A stretch of 64,000 nucleotides of DNA from Marinomonas communis (GTDB lineage Bacteria; Pseudomonadota; Gammaproteobacteria; Pseudomonadales; Marinomonadaceae): positions 274,902 to 338,901 of the forward strand of contig NZ_SNZA01000001.1 of the NCBI RefSeq assembly GCF_004363305.1. Direction: 5' to 3'. Under the pieces are notes generated by a model. That model was not told the origin of the DNA and did not search any database. It worked only from the letters and a program-made list of their open reading frames with translations. Made by a program: the position numbers and the translations under genes. Below, one piece after another: positions 43,828-53,558 of the stretch (the stretch's first letter is position 1; each line of letters opens with the position of its first letter).

Positions 43828-44550
43828 TTACCAGCCAGTGGCTTCACCACTTGTATCAAACTGCAAATCAGTTTGTGGCATGCCATTACTGCTTGTGTCG
43901 AATTGCAGAGCAGGGGGCGTCGGCATACTTGGAGTAGTGGCCATATTATCAACACTGTAAATGTTCCAGCGTTTTTCTTGATTGGTTTGGCTTGCATAAA
44001 GGTTTGCGACAACCCGACGATTTTGCAAGCGGCCTTCGGGTGTCTCATTCGAAGCTATCGGTCTTGTTTCGCCGTATCCAATGCCACGAATACGCTCCCG
44101 GTCTATGCCGAATTGGCGAATCAGTACTAATGCAATTTCGTTGGCCCGATTGCGAGACAGCGTCAAGTTCTTATTAGCATCACCAAGGTTGTCTGTGTGA
44201 CCTTCAATAATCACACTAGAAGTAGGGTTGGCAATCATGAAATCAGCAACTTTTCTAATCTCAGAGTAATATTCAGGTTTCACATCGTATCTTGCAGGAT
44301 CAAACAATACTCGTAGGTTTATTTTCTGCTCAACTGTGTTTACTGTCGGACAACCATCGTTATCAACTTTAGCTCCCGCTACTGTTTCAGGGCAGAAGTC
44401 TCTGATATTAATGACGCCATCTTTGTCATCATCAGCAATGTTTTGAGGTAGTGAAGCGCTGTCATAGAGAGGCTCGCTGGCTACACACAAAGGGGCACTA
44501 AGTAATCCCGCAAGCAGTAATCCATTTTTCGCGAATTTTGATATGGTCAT
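43828..44550 (-). CDS. OmpA-family protein with thrombospondin type-3-like repeat
   Basis: A 240-residue exported protein with a signal peptide ending LCVAS. A Ca-binding-like segment (DDDKDGVINIRDFCPE...VDNDGCP) precedes an OmpA C-terminal peptidoglycan-binding domain (residues ~75-195, with SVIIEGHTDNLGDANKNLTL and RNRANEI). A short tail carries two LQFDTS repeats. It lacks the OmpA beta-barrel, so it probably anchors peptidoglycan from the periplasm. Confidence 0.88.
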   Translation of the reverse strand: MTISKFAKNGLLLAGLLSAPLCVASEPLYDSASLPQNIADDDKDGVINIRDFCPETVAGAKVDNDGCPTVNTVEQKINLRVLFDPARYDVKPEYYSEIRKVADFMIANPTSSVIIEGHTDNLGDANKNLTLSRNRANEIALVLIRQFGIDRERIRGIGYGETRPIASNETPEGRLQNRRVVANLYASQTNQEKRWNIYSVDNMATTPSMPTPPALQFDTSSNGMPQTDLQFDTSGEATGW

Positions 44551-44675
44551 TGCTTTATCCCATTATTAACTAGACAGTTATGTAACTATAGTTGGCTAGG
44601 GTTACATAACTCTAGCCACTATTTGTACGCATAGCGCTTTTATGGTGTTGCAATGTAATTTTATGTAATTAAATG

Positions 44676-45098
44676 TTACCAGCTGCCTGTGTTTTCCATC
44701 GAAGCCCATGGCTCTTGAGCGACTAAGGCATCACCTGTTTGTAATAGCTCAATGGAAATACCATTAGGGTCTTTAATGAATGCCATGTGCCCATCGCGTG
44801 GTGGGCGAAGAATGGTAACGCCCATGCTTTGTAAGTTTTGGCAAACTTGATAGATATTTTCGACCTCGAAAGCAAGATGACCAAATTGATCGCCACCAGA
44901 ATAAGTTCTGTCATCCCAGTTGTGTGTTAGTTCGACTTCTGGTGCGCCTTGTTCAGTTGCGTAGTAAATCAGTGAAAACTGGCCTTTTTCACTATCATAG
45001 CGGCGAGTTTGAATTAGCCCTAGGCCTTTAGTGTAGAATTCGTGGCTTGCCTCTGGGTTAGCGGTGCGAATCATTGCATGTAAATAACGTATACTCAT
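44676..45098 (-). CDS. gloA: Glyoxalase I, short Ni-type
   Basis: A 140-residue lactoylglutathione lyase of the bacterial class. Metal ligands are His (YLHAMIRT), Glu (EVELTHNW), His (FGHLAFEV) and Glu (GISIELLQ). The His in first position and short length are those of the Ni/Co-dependent E. coli-type enzyme. The ATG at 45098 was chosen; a TTG five codons upstream overlaps the ribosome site. Confidence 0.92.
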   Translation of the reverse strand: MSIRYLHAMIRTANPEASHEFYTKGLGLIQTRRYDSEKGQFSLIYYATEQGAPEVELTHNWDDRTYSGGDQFGHLAFEVENIYQVCQNLQSMGVTILRPPRDGHMAFIKDPNGISIELLQTGDALVAQEPWASMENTGSW

Positions 45099-45188
45099 CT
45101 TTTCTCTCTCCAAGTGGATGAATTTCCTTATGGTAGAGTAACTTAGCTAGGCTATCAAAAGATGCAGTGAGGCTTACAAAGACTTTCC

Positions 45189-45515
45189 TTAATCTTCCCA
45201 GACGTACCGGATTGGATCTCCGAAATCGTCGTAGATGATTTTCTTCTTAGGTTGCTTTGATTTTTCCTTGGCAGGAGGTGTTGGTGCTTTTTTATCCGAC
45301 TTTCTTTGCTGGATGGCGGCAACAACATGATTTAGAGGGGTTCTATCTTTTTTAGGCTCAATAAATCCTATATGGCTCGTGTTATACTTGCCATCTTGTA
45401 AGCCGGAAGCGCCCATTTCAACTTGCTTAATCTCGCCTTGCTGGCGTATAAATCGCTCAACTTGTGATTCGATTTCTTTTCGAGTTTGCGCCTTTGTTTT
45501 AACTGGTTTAGTCAT
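45189..45515 (-). CDS. Hypothetical basic protein
   Basis: A 108-residue, highly charged protein. A helical N-terminal segment (TRKEIESQVERFIRQQG) is followed by a Gly-rich part, then a Lys/Pro-rich stretch and a C-terminal IYDDFGDPIRYVWED. The helical piece weakly resembles the RNA-polymerase-binding protein SutA, but I cannot confirm this. It is divergent from ndpA. Confidence 0.65.
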   Translation of the reverse strand: MTKPVKTKAQTRKEIESQVERFIRQQGEIKQVEMGASGLQDGKYNTSHIGFIEPKKDRTPLNHVVAAIQQRKSDKKAPTPPAKEKSKQPKKKIIYDDFGDPIRYVWED

Positions 45516-45588
45516 TACGCTTGTTTAGGTTGCTCCTGTTGGCGAATGCATATTACAAACCATTCATACTAATCGTAAGAGGTTACTA

Positions 45589-46617
45589 GTGTCTATTGTC
45601 AATTTAATTGTTCACGAAGTTCAAAAAGAAGAGGGTGAATCTAAGGCGATGCTGGTCGCTCGCCCAAATGAAAACCCAATTGATTCTGATGCGGAACAAC
45701 TAGCCGACAAGGTTACACACTTATTTAACCGCTCTGGTATGAACACTGGACAATTTTCCAACCCAGAAGGCAGTGAAGAAGGGAGTAAGTTGCCTGCGCT
45801 GCTTCACAAACATTTTACTGGTTCTGAGTTCGATGATTTTGCTGCGTTCAGTAAGGCCTGCGCTGCTGAGTACGTCCGATTTCTTGAGAGCGTTTCTGAG
45901 GCTGAAGGTGGTTTATTATGGTTTAACCATTACGAGCTAGGTGGTTCACACTTTCTGTTTATCGTTCTATTGAAGCGCAAAACAGGGATTACGCTGGGAG
46001 ATGATTTGAGCTTTGCCCAAGTGAATCCTCTAGAAACAGATAAGCTGCATATGGCTTTGCGAATCAATTTATCTGCTTATCATGATCGTGATGATACACG
46101 GTATATTGCGTTTCGTTTTGGTAAAGCACCAAAATGGGAAAGTGAATATTTTACTCAGTTTATTGGCTGTGATGAGCCTAAAGTCGCAGCTAAAGAAACA
46201 CGTAAGTTGGTAGAGGCTGCTTCCGCTTTTTGCCAATCTCAGTCTTTGCCATCTAAAGCAGCCAATGAATTTAAACGTGCTGTAGCAGAACAATGTTTGG
46301 AGAAGGCTGAAGAAAGGGAGCCGTTAGAGCTAACTGATATTGCCAGACAAATAGAGTCACGCTTTTCCGCAGAGCAGGCGTCGAAGTTTTTGGAGATTGC
46401 TGAGTCAGATGCTTTTCAGGTAGAAAAAGAGATTTTCGTTGAAAAGGCTGCATTAAAGAAACTAACCCGCGCTTCTGGTTCAAACCGATCTCTGACATTG
46501 AGCTTTGATACAGATCTTCTTGGTGAAAGTATTGAGTTCAATGCAGACACTGGCGAACTCACTATTAAAGAGTTGCCGCGTAGTCTGCTTAAACAACTGA
46601 TGTCATTAGAGTCTTAA
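45589..46617 (+). CDS. ndpA: Nucleoid-associated protein NdpA (YejK family)
   Basis: A 342-residue NA37/YejK-family nucleoid-associated protein. It starts at GTG (45589) with GAGG 7-8 bases upstream. Typical segments include IVNLIVHEVQKEE and WWF-like LLWFNHYELGGSHFLFIVLLK. The family binds DNA and RNA polymerase-associated nucleoid; a role in phage defence or chromosome organisation has been proposed for homologues but is not shown here. Confidence 0.9.
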   Translation: MSIVNLIVHEVQKEEGESKAMLVARPNENPIDSDAEQLADKVTHLFNRSGMNTGQFSNPEGSEEGSKLPALLHKHFTGSEFDDFAAFSKACAAEYVRFLESVSEAEGGLLWFNHYELGGSHFLFIVLLKRKTGITLGDDLSFAQVNPLETDKLHMALRINLSAYHDRDDTRYIAFRFGKAPKWESEYFTQFIGCDEPKVAAKETRKLVEAASAFCQSQSLPSKAANEFKRAVAEQCLEKAEEREPLELTDIARQIESRFSAEQASKFLEIAESDAFQVEKEIFVEKAALKKLTRASGSNRSLTLSFDTDLLGESIEFNADTGELTIKELPRSLLKQLMSLES

Positions 46618-46618
46618 T

Positions 46619-47269
46619 TTACGATGTAAGCCCTAGGAGGCTCTGAAGCTCTTTCATGGAGGCGAAGGTTGCATCAGCACCAGCCTCTTTCTGAAGACTC
46701 GCCGGTAAAACAGCGCTGTACGCATAAACTCTTGCACCAGCCGCTTTTCCGGCCTGAATGCCTGCAAGAGAATCTTCAATGACAATGCAGTCTTCTGGGG
46801 CAACACCTAGTGCATCGGCAGCCTTTAGGTATAAGTCCGGTGCAGGCTTGCCTTGAGTGACATCATCCACGGCAAAGCGTGTTTTGAAAAAGTGTGTTAA
46901 CTGGATAAGCTCAAGCTTTAGCTCCATCTCTGCACGCTTTGCATTAGTAGCCATGGCAATAGGGCAGCGGATTGAGTTAAGAAGCTCAACCACGCCTTCT
47001 ATCGGCGTTAATGAATTTTGAATTGCGCTGTTAAATGCTTGTCGGTATTGCTCTGGAAAGGTTTCGGGAAGTGGTTTCCCAAGCATCGATTCTGCTAGTT
47101 CGAGACATTCTTGCGTGGTGAATCCTGCAAATTGAGTATGAAGTGTGTGATCGTCTACATTTAACCCAATTTCATGAAGCATTTGTTTAAGGATATTTGA
47201 GGACAGTGTTTCGGTATCGACGATGACGCCGTCGCAATCGAACAGAATGGCTTGATAATCTGGACGCAT
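46619..47269 (-). CDS. HAD-superfamily phosphatase (beta-phosphoglucomutase-like)
   Basis: A 216-residue HAD hydrolase. The nucleophile is in FDCDGVIVDTE, motif II Thr/Asn in IAMATNAKR, Lys in GKPAPDLY and the acidic pair in IEDSLAGI. It follows the sugar-phosphatase/PGM type with a helical cap. It is convergent with ndpA, with stops one base apart. The substrate is unknown. Confidence 0.9.
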   Translation of the reverse strand: MRPDYQAILFDCDGVIVDTETLSSNILKQMLHEIGLNVDDHTLHTQFAGFTTQECLELAESMLGKPLPETFPEQYRQAFNSAIQNSLTPIEGVVELLNSIRCPIAMATNAKRAEMELKLELIQLTHFFKTRFAVDDVTQGKPAPDLYLKAADALGVAPEDCIVIEDSLAGIQAGKAAGARVYAYSAVLPASLQKEAGADATFASMKELQSLLGLTS

Positions 47270-47407
47270 TACAACTCCTTTGCGTGTAAGTAAGTTTCTT
47301 ACAGGAGTGTAGCGAGTCTGAATATAGAAAGGAAAGGGGGTGTTATTCTTTTTCTCCCCAATTGCTTAATTTCTGTGAATTCAAAGTATTATTGAAAGTT
47401 AATGTTT

Positions 47408-47671
47408 TTATAGGTGAGCACCAGAGTGCTGTTTACCTAAAACAGGAGCGGCTTTAACGAAACTAAACAGTGACTTTATCGCAAAAACACCCTTTTTGAA
47501 GGATTTAGCAACTTTAGTTGTAAAGCTTTCGCTGTGGTATTGTGAGTGAGTTACGCCCCATTTGGATAACAAAGCTTCATACTGTTCTTGTGAATCTTTG
47601 GTTTGCTTAGCTGCGCCAGTGTAGTGCAGGTTATACAAAGCGGATGTGTTTACGTCTTCTGATGTGTACAT
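47408..47671 (-). CDS. Hypothetical small protein
   Basis: An 87-residue protein with GGAGA before its ATG, supporting translation. It is rich in Ser and Lys, with a central KSFKKGVFAIKSLFSFVKAA segment that could be an amphipathic or membrane-associating helix. No family was recognised. Confidence 0.6.
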   Translation of the reverse strand: MYTSEDVNTSALYNLHYTGAAKQTKDSQEQYEALLSKWGVTHSQYHSESFTTKVAKSFKKGVFAIKSLFSFVKAAPVLGKQHSGAHL

Positions 47672-47800
47672 GTTTAAATCTCCGTAAAATATAAAATGTA
47701 GTTTTATTACTACATTGATAGCTTAGTGCTTTCATTTGAGAGTCGCAAACGCTGTTTTTTCACTAAATAGGTTATTTTTTTTCATCAATTAGGTGGTTAT

Positions 47801-48277
47801 ATGTCTCAATACCGTTCCCTTTCGCTTTCTGGTAAGGAGTGGGTGTTTAAAAGGGAGGAGCCTTTTGTGTCGGCTGATGATCGAGAGCAAATTAAGCTTT
47901 TGGGTGAAGTTGCTGGCGCTAACATTTGGCGGGATTACGTTTCCGACTCTTTTCTATATCCTGATCTGTTTTCGGGCGACGTATGGGTTAAGAAGAACAT
48001 CGTTGACACATGCGAGTGGGAGCAAGCTTGGGAGTCTGATGAGGAGAGTGTGCCCGATATGATGCTTTCGCACCTTGAAAATTGGGGTGATGATACAAGG
48101 GTGTACTTCTGTTGCCATGCTGATTTAGTTCTTGAGACAACTTGGGCTGTGTTTAAGCGAGCATGGAAAGCGTTTTTGTTTTTAGAAAGCGATGCTGTCT
48201 TGGTAGGTAAGAAAAAAAAGCAAGCGATCCAGTTCTGTGAGGATGGTCGCTTGACGCTTTTGATGAGGCCAAGTTAA
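47801..48277 (+). CDS. DUF2947-like protein
   Basis: A 158-residue soluble protein resembling the DUF2947 family of unknown function, with a GKEWVFKREEPFVSADD start. AGGTGG lies four bases before the ATG. Its role is unknown. Confidence 0.65.
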   Translation: MSQYRSLSLSGKEWVFKREEPFVSADDREQIKLLGEVAGANIWRDYVSDSFLYPDLFSGDVWVKKNIVDTCEWEQAWESDEESVPDMMLSHLENWGDDTRVYFCCHADLVLETTWAVFKRAWKAFLFLESDAVLVGKKKKQAIQFCEDGRLTLLMRPS

Positions 48278-48283
48278 GGGTGT

Positions 48284-48559
48284 TTATTCGCTTTCATCTA
48301 AGATCGCAAACGATAAGCATGTGCTAAACAATATTCCTCCTACCAAAATCGGGGGTGTAGGGAAAATTAGCATTAAAAAGCCAGTTCCAGTCCACAGTGT
48401 TTTTACAAGTCTTCGTTTAGCTTTATAGCGCCCACTGAATCGTCTGAAGTGGGCGTGCTTAGATTCTGATGAAGGATCAAGGAAGTCCTTTTGATACCAA
48501 GATGGCATGATACGAGAAATAGACAGGTGCACATAGAACATAATTAAGCAAATGATCAT
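48284..48559 (-). CDS. Hypothetical small membrane protein
   Basis: A 91-residue protein with two hydrophobic segments (MIICLIMFYVHLSI at the N-terminus and LMLIFPTPPILVGGILFS near 64-81) around a basic region (HFRRFSGRYKAKRRLVK). GTGAGG lies three bases before the chosen ATG. No family recognised. Confidence 0.55.
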   Translation of the reverse strand: MIICLIMFYVHLSISRIMPSWYQKDFLDPSSESKHAHFRRFSGRYKAKRRLVKTLWTGTGFLMLIFPTPPILVGGILFSTCLSFAILDESE

Positions 48560-48677
48560 AAACCTCACCAAGGAAATCAGTTTGGATTTATGATTAGTTT
48601 AGTTGTTTCTTACTAAAGTGCAGTTCGATTCTGTCGTTTGTTGGTGAATCTAGGTGTTCAAGTGTAATTTCTGGTTG

Positions 48678-49370
48678 CTATCGACGCCTACTCGTCATGC
48701 TTCGCTCATTGAAAATGTTGTAATACTTAAATAAAGCTAAAGCCTCTTCAGGTGCATGTAAGGACTCTAGGCACATCGAGGCGACTTCTGCTGTAGCAAA
48801 TTGATGGTCATGCTTTGCGTGTCGAGTTTTAAAAGAGCGAATGGCTTCACTACTAATGCCGTAAGTTGGAATATCATCAAGCCAGCGGCTTTGATGCAGC
48901 ATTTTGCTGGCTAAGCGCCATGTGGCGTCCAATAAAATGATGTGCTCAATTTTGTTTTCGGCGGTTTCTGCACTCAAATAATCTCCTGATGCTTTTCTTT
49001 TTTCTGTTTCAGGAAAAAGGATTGCCGTATTGCCCTTGAGGGCATTAAGTCGTTCTAATAGGTCTTCTTCTGGTTCTGTTCTGGACCACAAATACGCTTC
49101 AGTCTGATTTGGGAATAAATCTGCCAAAAGTCGACCGCTATTAGTAGGTTTATGGATTTCTGTATTGTGATAGAGCAATGTGAATTGGATTGGGCTTGTC
49201 ATGCTGGTGCGTTCAGAACAAAAGCAGGCTGACTCTGACATGAGGCAAGAAGGGCAGCGAACGGTATTCGATCCACGAGCAATAAATGCTCTTTGGCTTG
49301 CTAGTTCTAGTTTGGTGCGAAGTAGATCAACGCAGTGAGCAGGGTGTTTGCGCTTGGGTTTTTCTATCAT
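48678..49370 (-). CDS. tapT: DTW-domain tRNA aminocarboxypropyltransferase
   Basis: A 230-residue DTW-domain protein that likely adds an aminocarboxypropyl group to tRNA uridine 47 (acp3U). Zinc-type Cys residues are in RCPSCLMSESACFC. The DTW signature reads LLDATWRLA, so the middle residue order is D-A-T-W, as in many family members. The C-terminal SFKTRHAKHD segment is also conserved. Confidence 0.87.
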   Translation of the reverse strand: MIEKPKRKHPAHCVDLLRTKLELASQRAFIARGSNTVRCPSCLMSESACFCSERTSMTSPIQFTLLYHNTEIHKPTNSGRLLADLFPNQTEAYLWSRTEPEEDLLERLNALKGNTAILFPETEKRKASGDYLSAETAENKIEHIILLDATWRLASKMLHQSRWLDDIPTYGISSEAIRSFKTRHAKHDHQFATAEVASMCLESLHAPEEALALFKYYNIFNERSMTSRRR

Positions 49371-49564
49371 GAGATCGATATAATCATAAAGAGTAATTTG
49401 ACATAAATTTTGACTCTTTTTGTAATATTTTTCTATTACATATCAGTGCTCTTTACGCAAAATATGCAAATTTAGTGGAATCACTGTAGAACGCTTTGCA
49501 ACGGACTATCTAGTATTTATTCGACACGCTAAGGTTACGTCATGATGTTTTTTATGAGTGAATT

Positions 49565-50323
49565 ATGAGTCGATATATTTCGCCCGTGTTGTACATTTTA
49601 ATGATGTTGATTGGGTGTGCGGCGTTTGTTTCTATTTCAGGAGTGCGAGTTGGCTTTATCGAGCCGATCACGGCTTTTGAAATGCTGCGTAAAACCGTAT
49701 ATGCAGCCATTGTGTTGACTGTTTTGACAGCAGCTTCTTTACTAATCTGTCGTAAAGAGTGCAGCGCAGGTGGTCGTCGATTCTTTATCCTCATAGGTGT
49801 TGTCTCGTTTATATATAGCGTCATGTGGGTTGGCCTGTATATGCAGAAGTCCAAACTCCCCGATTTGTATGACATCACTACTGACCTAAATAACCCTCCT
49901 GTTTTTATCAATATCACATACCTTCGTAAAGCGTCTGAACATGGTCTGGCATATGATTTTTCTGCAGTACCTTTGCAGAAAAAGTACTATCCAGAGATTA
50001 AGCCGCTTGTAGTAAATACACCTTTTAAAGAAGCCTACATTGAGGCAGTCTCCCTTGTTAAAGAGCGTGGTTGGGAAATGGTTTCGCAATATCCTAGCGC
50101 TGGTGTTATTGAGGCAACGGCGAGAACGCCTATTTTTGGCATGCGAAATGACATCGTTATTAGGATTTCGCAACAGCAAGAAAGTGTAGTGGTTGATATG
50201 CGCTCTTGTTCAAGAGCTGGGAAATCTGATCATGGTAATAATGCTGAGCGCATTTCTGGCTTTCTTGGTGAGCTTGGCTCCCGCTTGAAGCCCGTTCCAA
50301 AGGAATTTGCGTTCCGTAATTGA
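49565..50323 (+). CDS. DUF1499 membrane protein
   Basis: A 252-residue protein with about three hydrophobic segments in the first 105 residues and then a DUF1499 domain (DITTDLNNPPVF, VIEATARTPIFGMRNDIVIRI, MRSCSRAGKSDHGNNAERI). The function of the domain is not known. GAG lies 6 bases before the ATG. Confidence 0.82.
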   Translation: MSRYISPVLYILMMLIGCAAFVSISGVRVGFIEPITAFEMLRKTVYAAIVLTVLTAASLLICRKECSAGGRRFFILIGVVSFIYSVMWVGLYMQKSKLPDLYDITTDLNNPPVFINITYLRKASEHGLAYDFSAVPLQKKYYPEIKPLVVNTPFKEAYIEAVSLVKERGWEMVSQYPSAGVIEATARTPIFGMRNDIVIRISQQQESVVVDMRSCSRAGKSDHGNNAERISGFLGELGSRLKPVPKEFAFRN

Positions 50324-50382
50324 TTTTTTGTTGTTCACCCGGACACTTCTTTTGGTTAGACTCACCTTATGAAAACAGGGAG

Positions 50383-50982
50383 ATGACGAAAGTGAATCGT
50401 CGAGAGCAGCAGAAAGCCAATACACGAGCCAAAATAAAAACCGCCGCAAGAAAAGCATTTCATGAATTTGGGATCGAAGCGACAACTACACGAGAGATAA
50501 GTCGTTTATCTAATGTCGCGGTGGGCACTTTCTTTGTACATTACGCTGACAAGCTGGAGCTTGTAAAAGAAATATATTTTGACGACATGGATGAGGCCTT
50601 GTCTTCCAGTGTAGGGCAGTTGGCTCCTACATCATCTCCAGCAGAATACCTTATTCAAATTGCAAAAATCCTCTTCCCTTTTTACTCCGATTACATCGAA
50701 TCCACTCGTCACATTGTGGCAGATAGCATTAACCACGGTGGTTTCCATACGCAGCAAATGCAATCCATCAGCCAAGGTGTGTCAAAACGTTTTGCGGATG
50801 CCGGTATTGACACCAAAACGGCTCAACTATTTGCAGAAAACATGATGGCAAACTACTGGTTGGTATTCATGGAGTGTTTGCCAAAGAACGAGTTTTCTAA
50901 TGGCTCAGTAATAGAGCGATTAGAGGGTTTAAATTTGCCATTCAAGATTTCTTTTGAAAATGCCTTACAAGCTAAACGCTAG
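50383..50982 (+). CDS. TetR-family transcriptional regulator
   Basis: A 199-residue TetR regulator with an HTH in ATTTREISRLSNVAVGTFFVHY. The chosen ATG at 50383 touches the AGGGAG ribosome site, so the GTG at 50392 (three codons on) may be used instead. The effector domain is not recognised. Its stop overlaps the convergent radD stop region. Confidence 0.88.
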   Translation: MTKVNRREQQKANTRAKIKTAARKAFHEFGIEATTTREISRLSNVAVGTFFVHYADKLELVKEIYFDDMDEALSSSVGQLAPTSSPAEYLIQIAKILFPFYSDYIESTRHIVADSINHGGFHTQQMQSISQGVSKRFADAGIDTKTAQLFAENMMANYWLVFMECLPKNEFSNGSVIERLEGLNLPFKISFENALQAKR

Positions 50983-52724
50983 CTTAAGGCATTGGCTTTT
51001 CGGTAAGGTCCTTGATAGTCAAACAGTAGCTGTGTCACGCGCCAGTGTTTTTTATCCTGTTCTGCAATAACGAAGTCAGGGCTAGGTAGGTAACTGGCGA
51101 AGGGTGTGATTTGTTCTGCACTATCGAACTCCAAGGGAGTGCTCCCTTCGCCAAGTCGACGTCCGAACTCATCATTAAAGCGTTGCCTGCTTTTTTTGAA
51201 ATCAAAATTAAAGCTCTGTTTAAGCTCGTCACCATCCTCATCATGGTAAGTAATGTGAACTTTATTGCTTTCTATCTTGCATGATATTGCTTGGCAACGA
51301 ATCACTTTATGCCCTTTGAGGTTTAAAGCTTTCTTCAAAATGTTGTCTGGGTCGATTAAGCGCTCATGACAATGCTGGCAATGACGTGCGGCAATATCAT
51401 TTTCTTCGTTGCAGTGTGGGCAGCGTTTAAAGACAAAGCGATAATCACACTGTAATTCTCCGTGCAGTGTTTCAGCTAACCCCTGGCAGCGACGGCCGTA
51501 ATGCTCGCGAATGGTGCCATCAGCTGCTTTGATTCCCCAAAATAGATTTTGATGTGCGCACTGGGGGCACTCGATTTGTACAAGCTGGCAGTTTGGATTG
51601 GGCTTCTTGGTGCCGATTTCTGGCTGAAAGATATCGTAACCACTGTTGGTGTAGTCAAGGATCAAGCAATCCGTTTTATTAGGGGAGAGTCTAAGTCCAC
51701 GCCCAACCATTTGTTGAAACAAACTAACGGATTCAGTGGGGCGAAGTAGTGCAATGACATCAACGTGTGGTGCATCAAAACCAGTCGTCAAAACCGATAC
51801 ATTGACGAGGTATTTGATCTGTTTGGCTTTAAACGATGTGATGATTTGGTCACGCTCTTTTAAGGGGGTGTTGCCTGTGACAATTTTAGCTTCTTGCTCA
51901 GGGAGATAGCCCATTATTTCCTTGGCGTGTTCAACAGTGCTGGCGAAAATCATCACGCCATTGCGTTGCTTGGATAGCTCGATGATTTGTTCGCAGATAG
52001 CTTGCGTGACACGAGGGTGTTTACTGACTAGTTCGTTGAGCTGTTGCTCTACTGGGGATTGATCGTCATTGTATTCGTTGCTGTGCAGTTGGTTAAAGTC
52101 GTAGTGTGCTACAGCTGCATCGTAGACTTTTGGCTCCGTTAAATAGCCATCTTTAACAAGGCGTCTTAACGGCAGCTCATAGATGCATCGACTGAAAAAA
52201 GACTGTTCAGTGTCACGGGCAAAGCCCCAGCAATGTTTGTGATAAATCCAGCCGCTGTCTAGACGATATGGCGTCGCAGTAAGGCCTAATACTTTGAGTG
52301 TCGGGTTAAGTTGTTTAAAGTGTTCAATGACTTGGTGATATTGCCCTTGCTGATCTTTTGGTATGCGGTGGCACTCATCAATGATTAGAAGTGATAAAGC
52401 GTCTTGGTGTTGCTCAAGGCCTCGTGCGATGCTTTGAATGCTAGCGAAAGTGACTTTGTTTTTGATGTCTTTACGTCCTAGCCCTGCTGCGAATATGCCA
52501 GCGTCTACACCCAGTGCGATAAGTTTTTGGTGGTTTTGCTCAACTAATTCTTTTACATGGGTAAGGCAGATGACCTTTTGGCGAGCAAGTCTGCATAATT
52601 CAGCAATTACTATACTTTTTCCGGCACCAGTTGGCAGTACGATGACGGCGGATTCATTGCTTTTTCGAAAGTGATCTAGAGTCGCGTCGACTGCTTCTTG
52701 CTGGTAGTCACGTAGTTGATACAT
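50979..52724 (-). CDS. radD: DNA repair helicase RadD (YejH)
   Basis: A 581-residue SF2 helicase of the RadD/YejH family. Walker A is VLPTGAGKS near 30, DEAH-type motif II is IIDECHR, motif III is LTATPY and motif VI is QMVGRGLR. A Cys-rich region (CPQCAHQN, RRCQGL, CPHCNEEN, CQHCHERL) fits the family's zinc-binding segment. RadD helps process stalled forks and double-strand breaks with RecA/SSB. Confidence 0.9.
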   Translation of the reverse strand: MYQLRDYQQEAVDATLDHFRKSNESAVIVLPTGAGKSIVIAELCRLARQKVICLTHVKELVEQNHQKLIALGVDAGIFAAGLGRKDIKNKVTFASIQSIARGLEQHQDALSLLIIDECHRIPKDQQGQYHQVIEHFKQLNPTLKVLGLTATPYRLDSGWIYHKHCWGFARDTEQSFFSRCIYELPLRRLVKDGYLTEPKVYDAAVAHYDFNQLHSNEYNDDQSPVEQQLNELVSKHPRVTQAICEQIIELSKQRNGVMIFASTVEHAKEIMGYLPEQEAKIVTGNTPLKERDQIITSFKAKQIKYLVNVSVLTTGFDAPHVDVIALLRPTESVSLFQQMVGRGLRLSPNKTDCLILDYTNSGYDIFQPEIGTKKPNPNCQLVQIECPQCAHQNLFWGIKAADGTIREHYGRRCQGLAETLHGELQCDYRFVFKRCPHCNEENDIAARHCQHCHERLIDPDNILKKALNLKGHKVIRCQAISCKIESNKVHITYHDEDGDELKQSFNFDFKKSRQRFNDEFGRRLGEGSTPLEFDSAEQITPFASYLPSPDFVIAEQDKKHWRVTQLLFDYQGPYRKANALS

Positions 52725-52813
52725 TTGCTAAGAAATCGTTAAAAGTTGGTGTTTTCGCAGGGCACGCTACAGTATCATTCGCCCCATTACAACGTTCCAC
52801 ACAGGTTTTCATC

Positions 52814-53467
52814 ATGAGTTCAATTGTTCCTTTTACTTCAGAGACACCGTTTGACAAAGTGCTTGCGGATATACGAGAGAAAGGCTGGAGTATTACGGAT
52901 GATTTCTTTTCGGATGAAATGGTTGAAGCTTTGATGTCAGATATCTCTGATCTCGACAATAGCTATATGAAGCAGGCTGGAGTCGGTCGTTCATTGGATC
53001 ACCAAGTGGCACTGGAACGCCGTCGAGATTACATTCGGTGGATTGATCCAGTCAATCCAGCCCGTAGCGCTTTTCTTAATGCGATGGGGGAGCTGCGCCT
53101 AGAATTTAACCGTCGTCTGTTTCTTGGTTTATGGGATTATGAAGCACACTTTGCACGCTATGAAGAGGGCGCTTTCTACGAGAAACACTTGGATGCATTC
53201 AAGGGTAAAAGCAACCGTGTCTTATCGACTGTCTTGTATCTGAATGAGAATTGGGAAGAAGGTGATGGCGGTGAGTTTGTTCTCTTTGATGAAAATGATG
53301 AGCATAAAGAGCTGGGGCGCTTTCACCCGAAAAAGGGGCGTTTGGCTGTGTTCCTCAGTGAAGAGTTCCCTCATGAGGTGTTAAAGGCGAAGCGAACGCG
53401 ACACAGTATTGCTGGGTGGTTTCGAGTCAATAACAACATCCAAAACAATCTTGATCCTGGTCAATAA
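52814..53467 (+). CDS. 2-oxoglutarate/Fe(II)-dependent dioxygenase (prolyl hydroxylase-like)
   Basis: A 217-residue P4Hc-type dioxygenase. The iron triad is visible as HLD (YEKHLDAF) and a distal His (FPHEVL), with the 2OG-binding Arg in TRHSIAGWFR. It may hydroxylate a protein; the target is unknown. It is divergent from radD and 92 bp upstream of trhO. Confidence 0.88.
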   Translation: MSSIVPFTSETPFDKVLADIREKGWSITDDFFSDEMVEALMSDISDLDNSYMKQAGVGRSLDHQVALERRRDYIRWIDPVNPARSAFLNAMGELRLEFNRRLFLGLWDYEAHFARYEEGAFYEKHLDAFKGKSNRVLSTVLYLNENWEEGDGGEFVLFDENDEHKELGRFHPKKGRLAVFLSEEFPHEVLKAKRTRHSIAGWFRVNNNIQNNLDPGQ

Positions 53468-53558
53468 GATTCGCAATTTATAAGACTTTTCCCTATAATG
53501 CGCGCCTTCAATTTAAGGCTCTGGTTTTACGTTCCAGATCGCATTAGGAGAAAAAGAC

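Noticed and set aside
49388-49424. AAAGAGT/ACTCTTT dyad before the DUF1499 gene
   Set aside because: Short arms, large A+T-rich loop; expected by chance in such a region.
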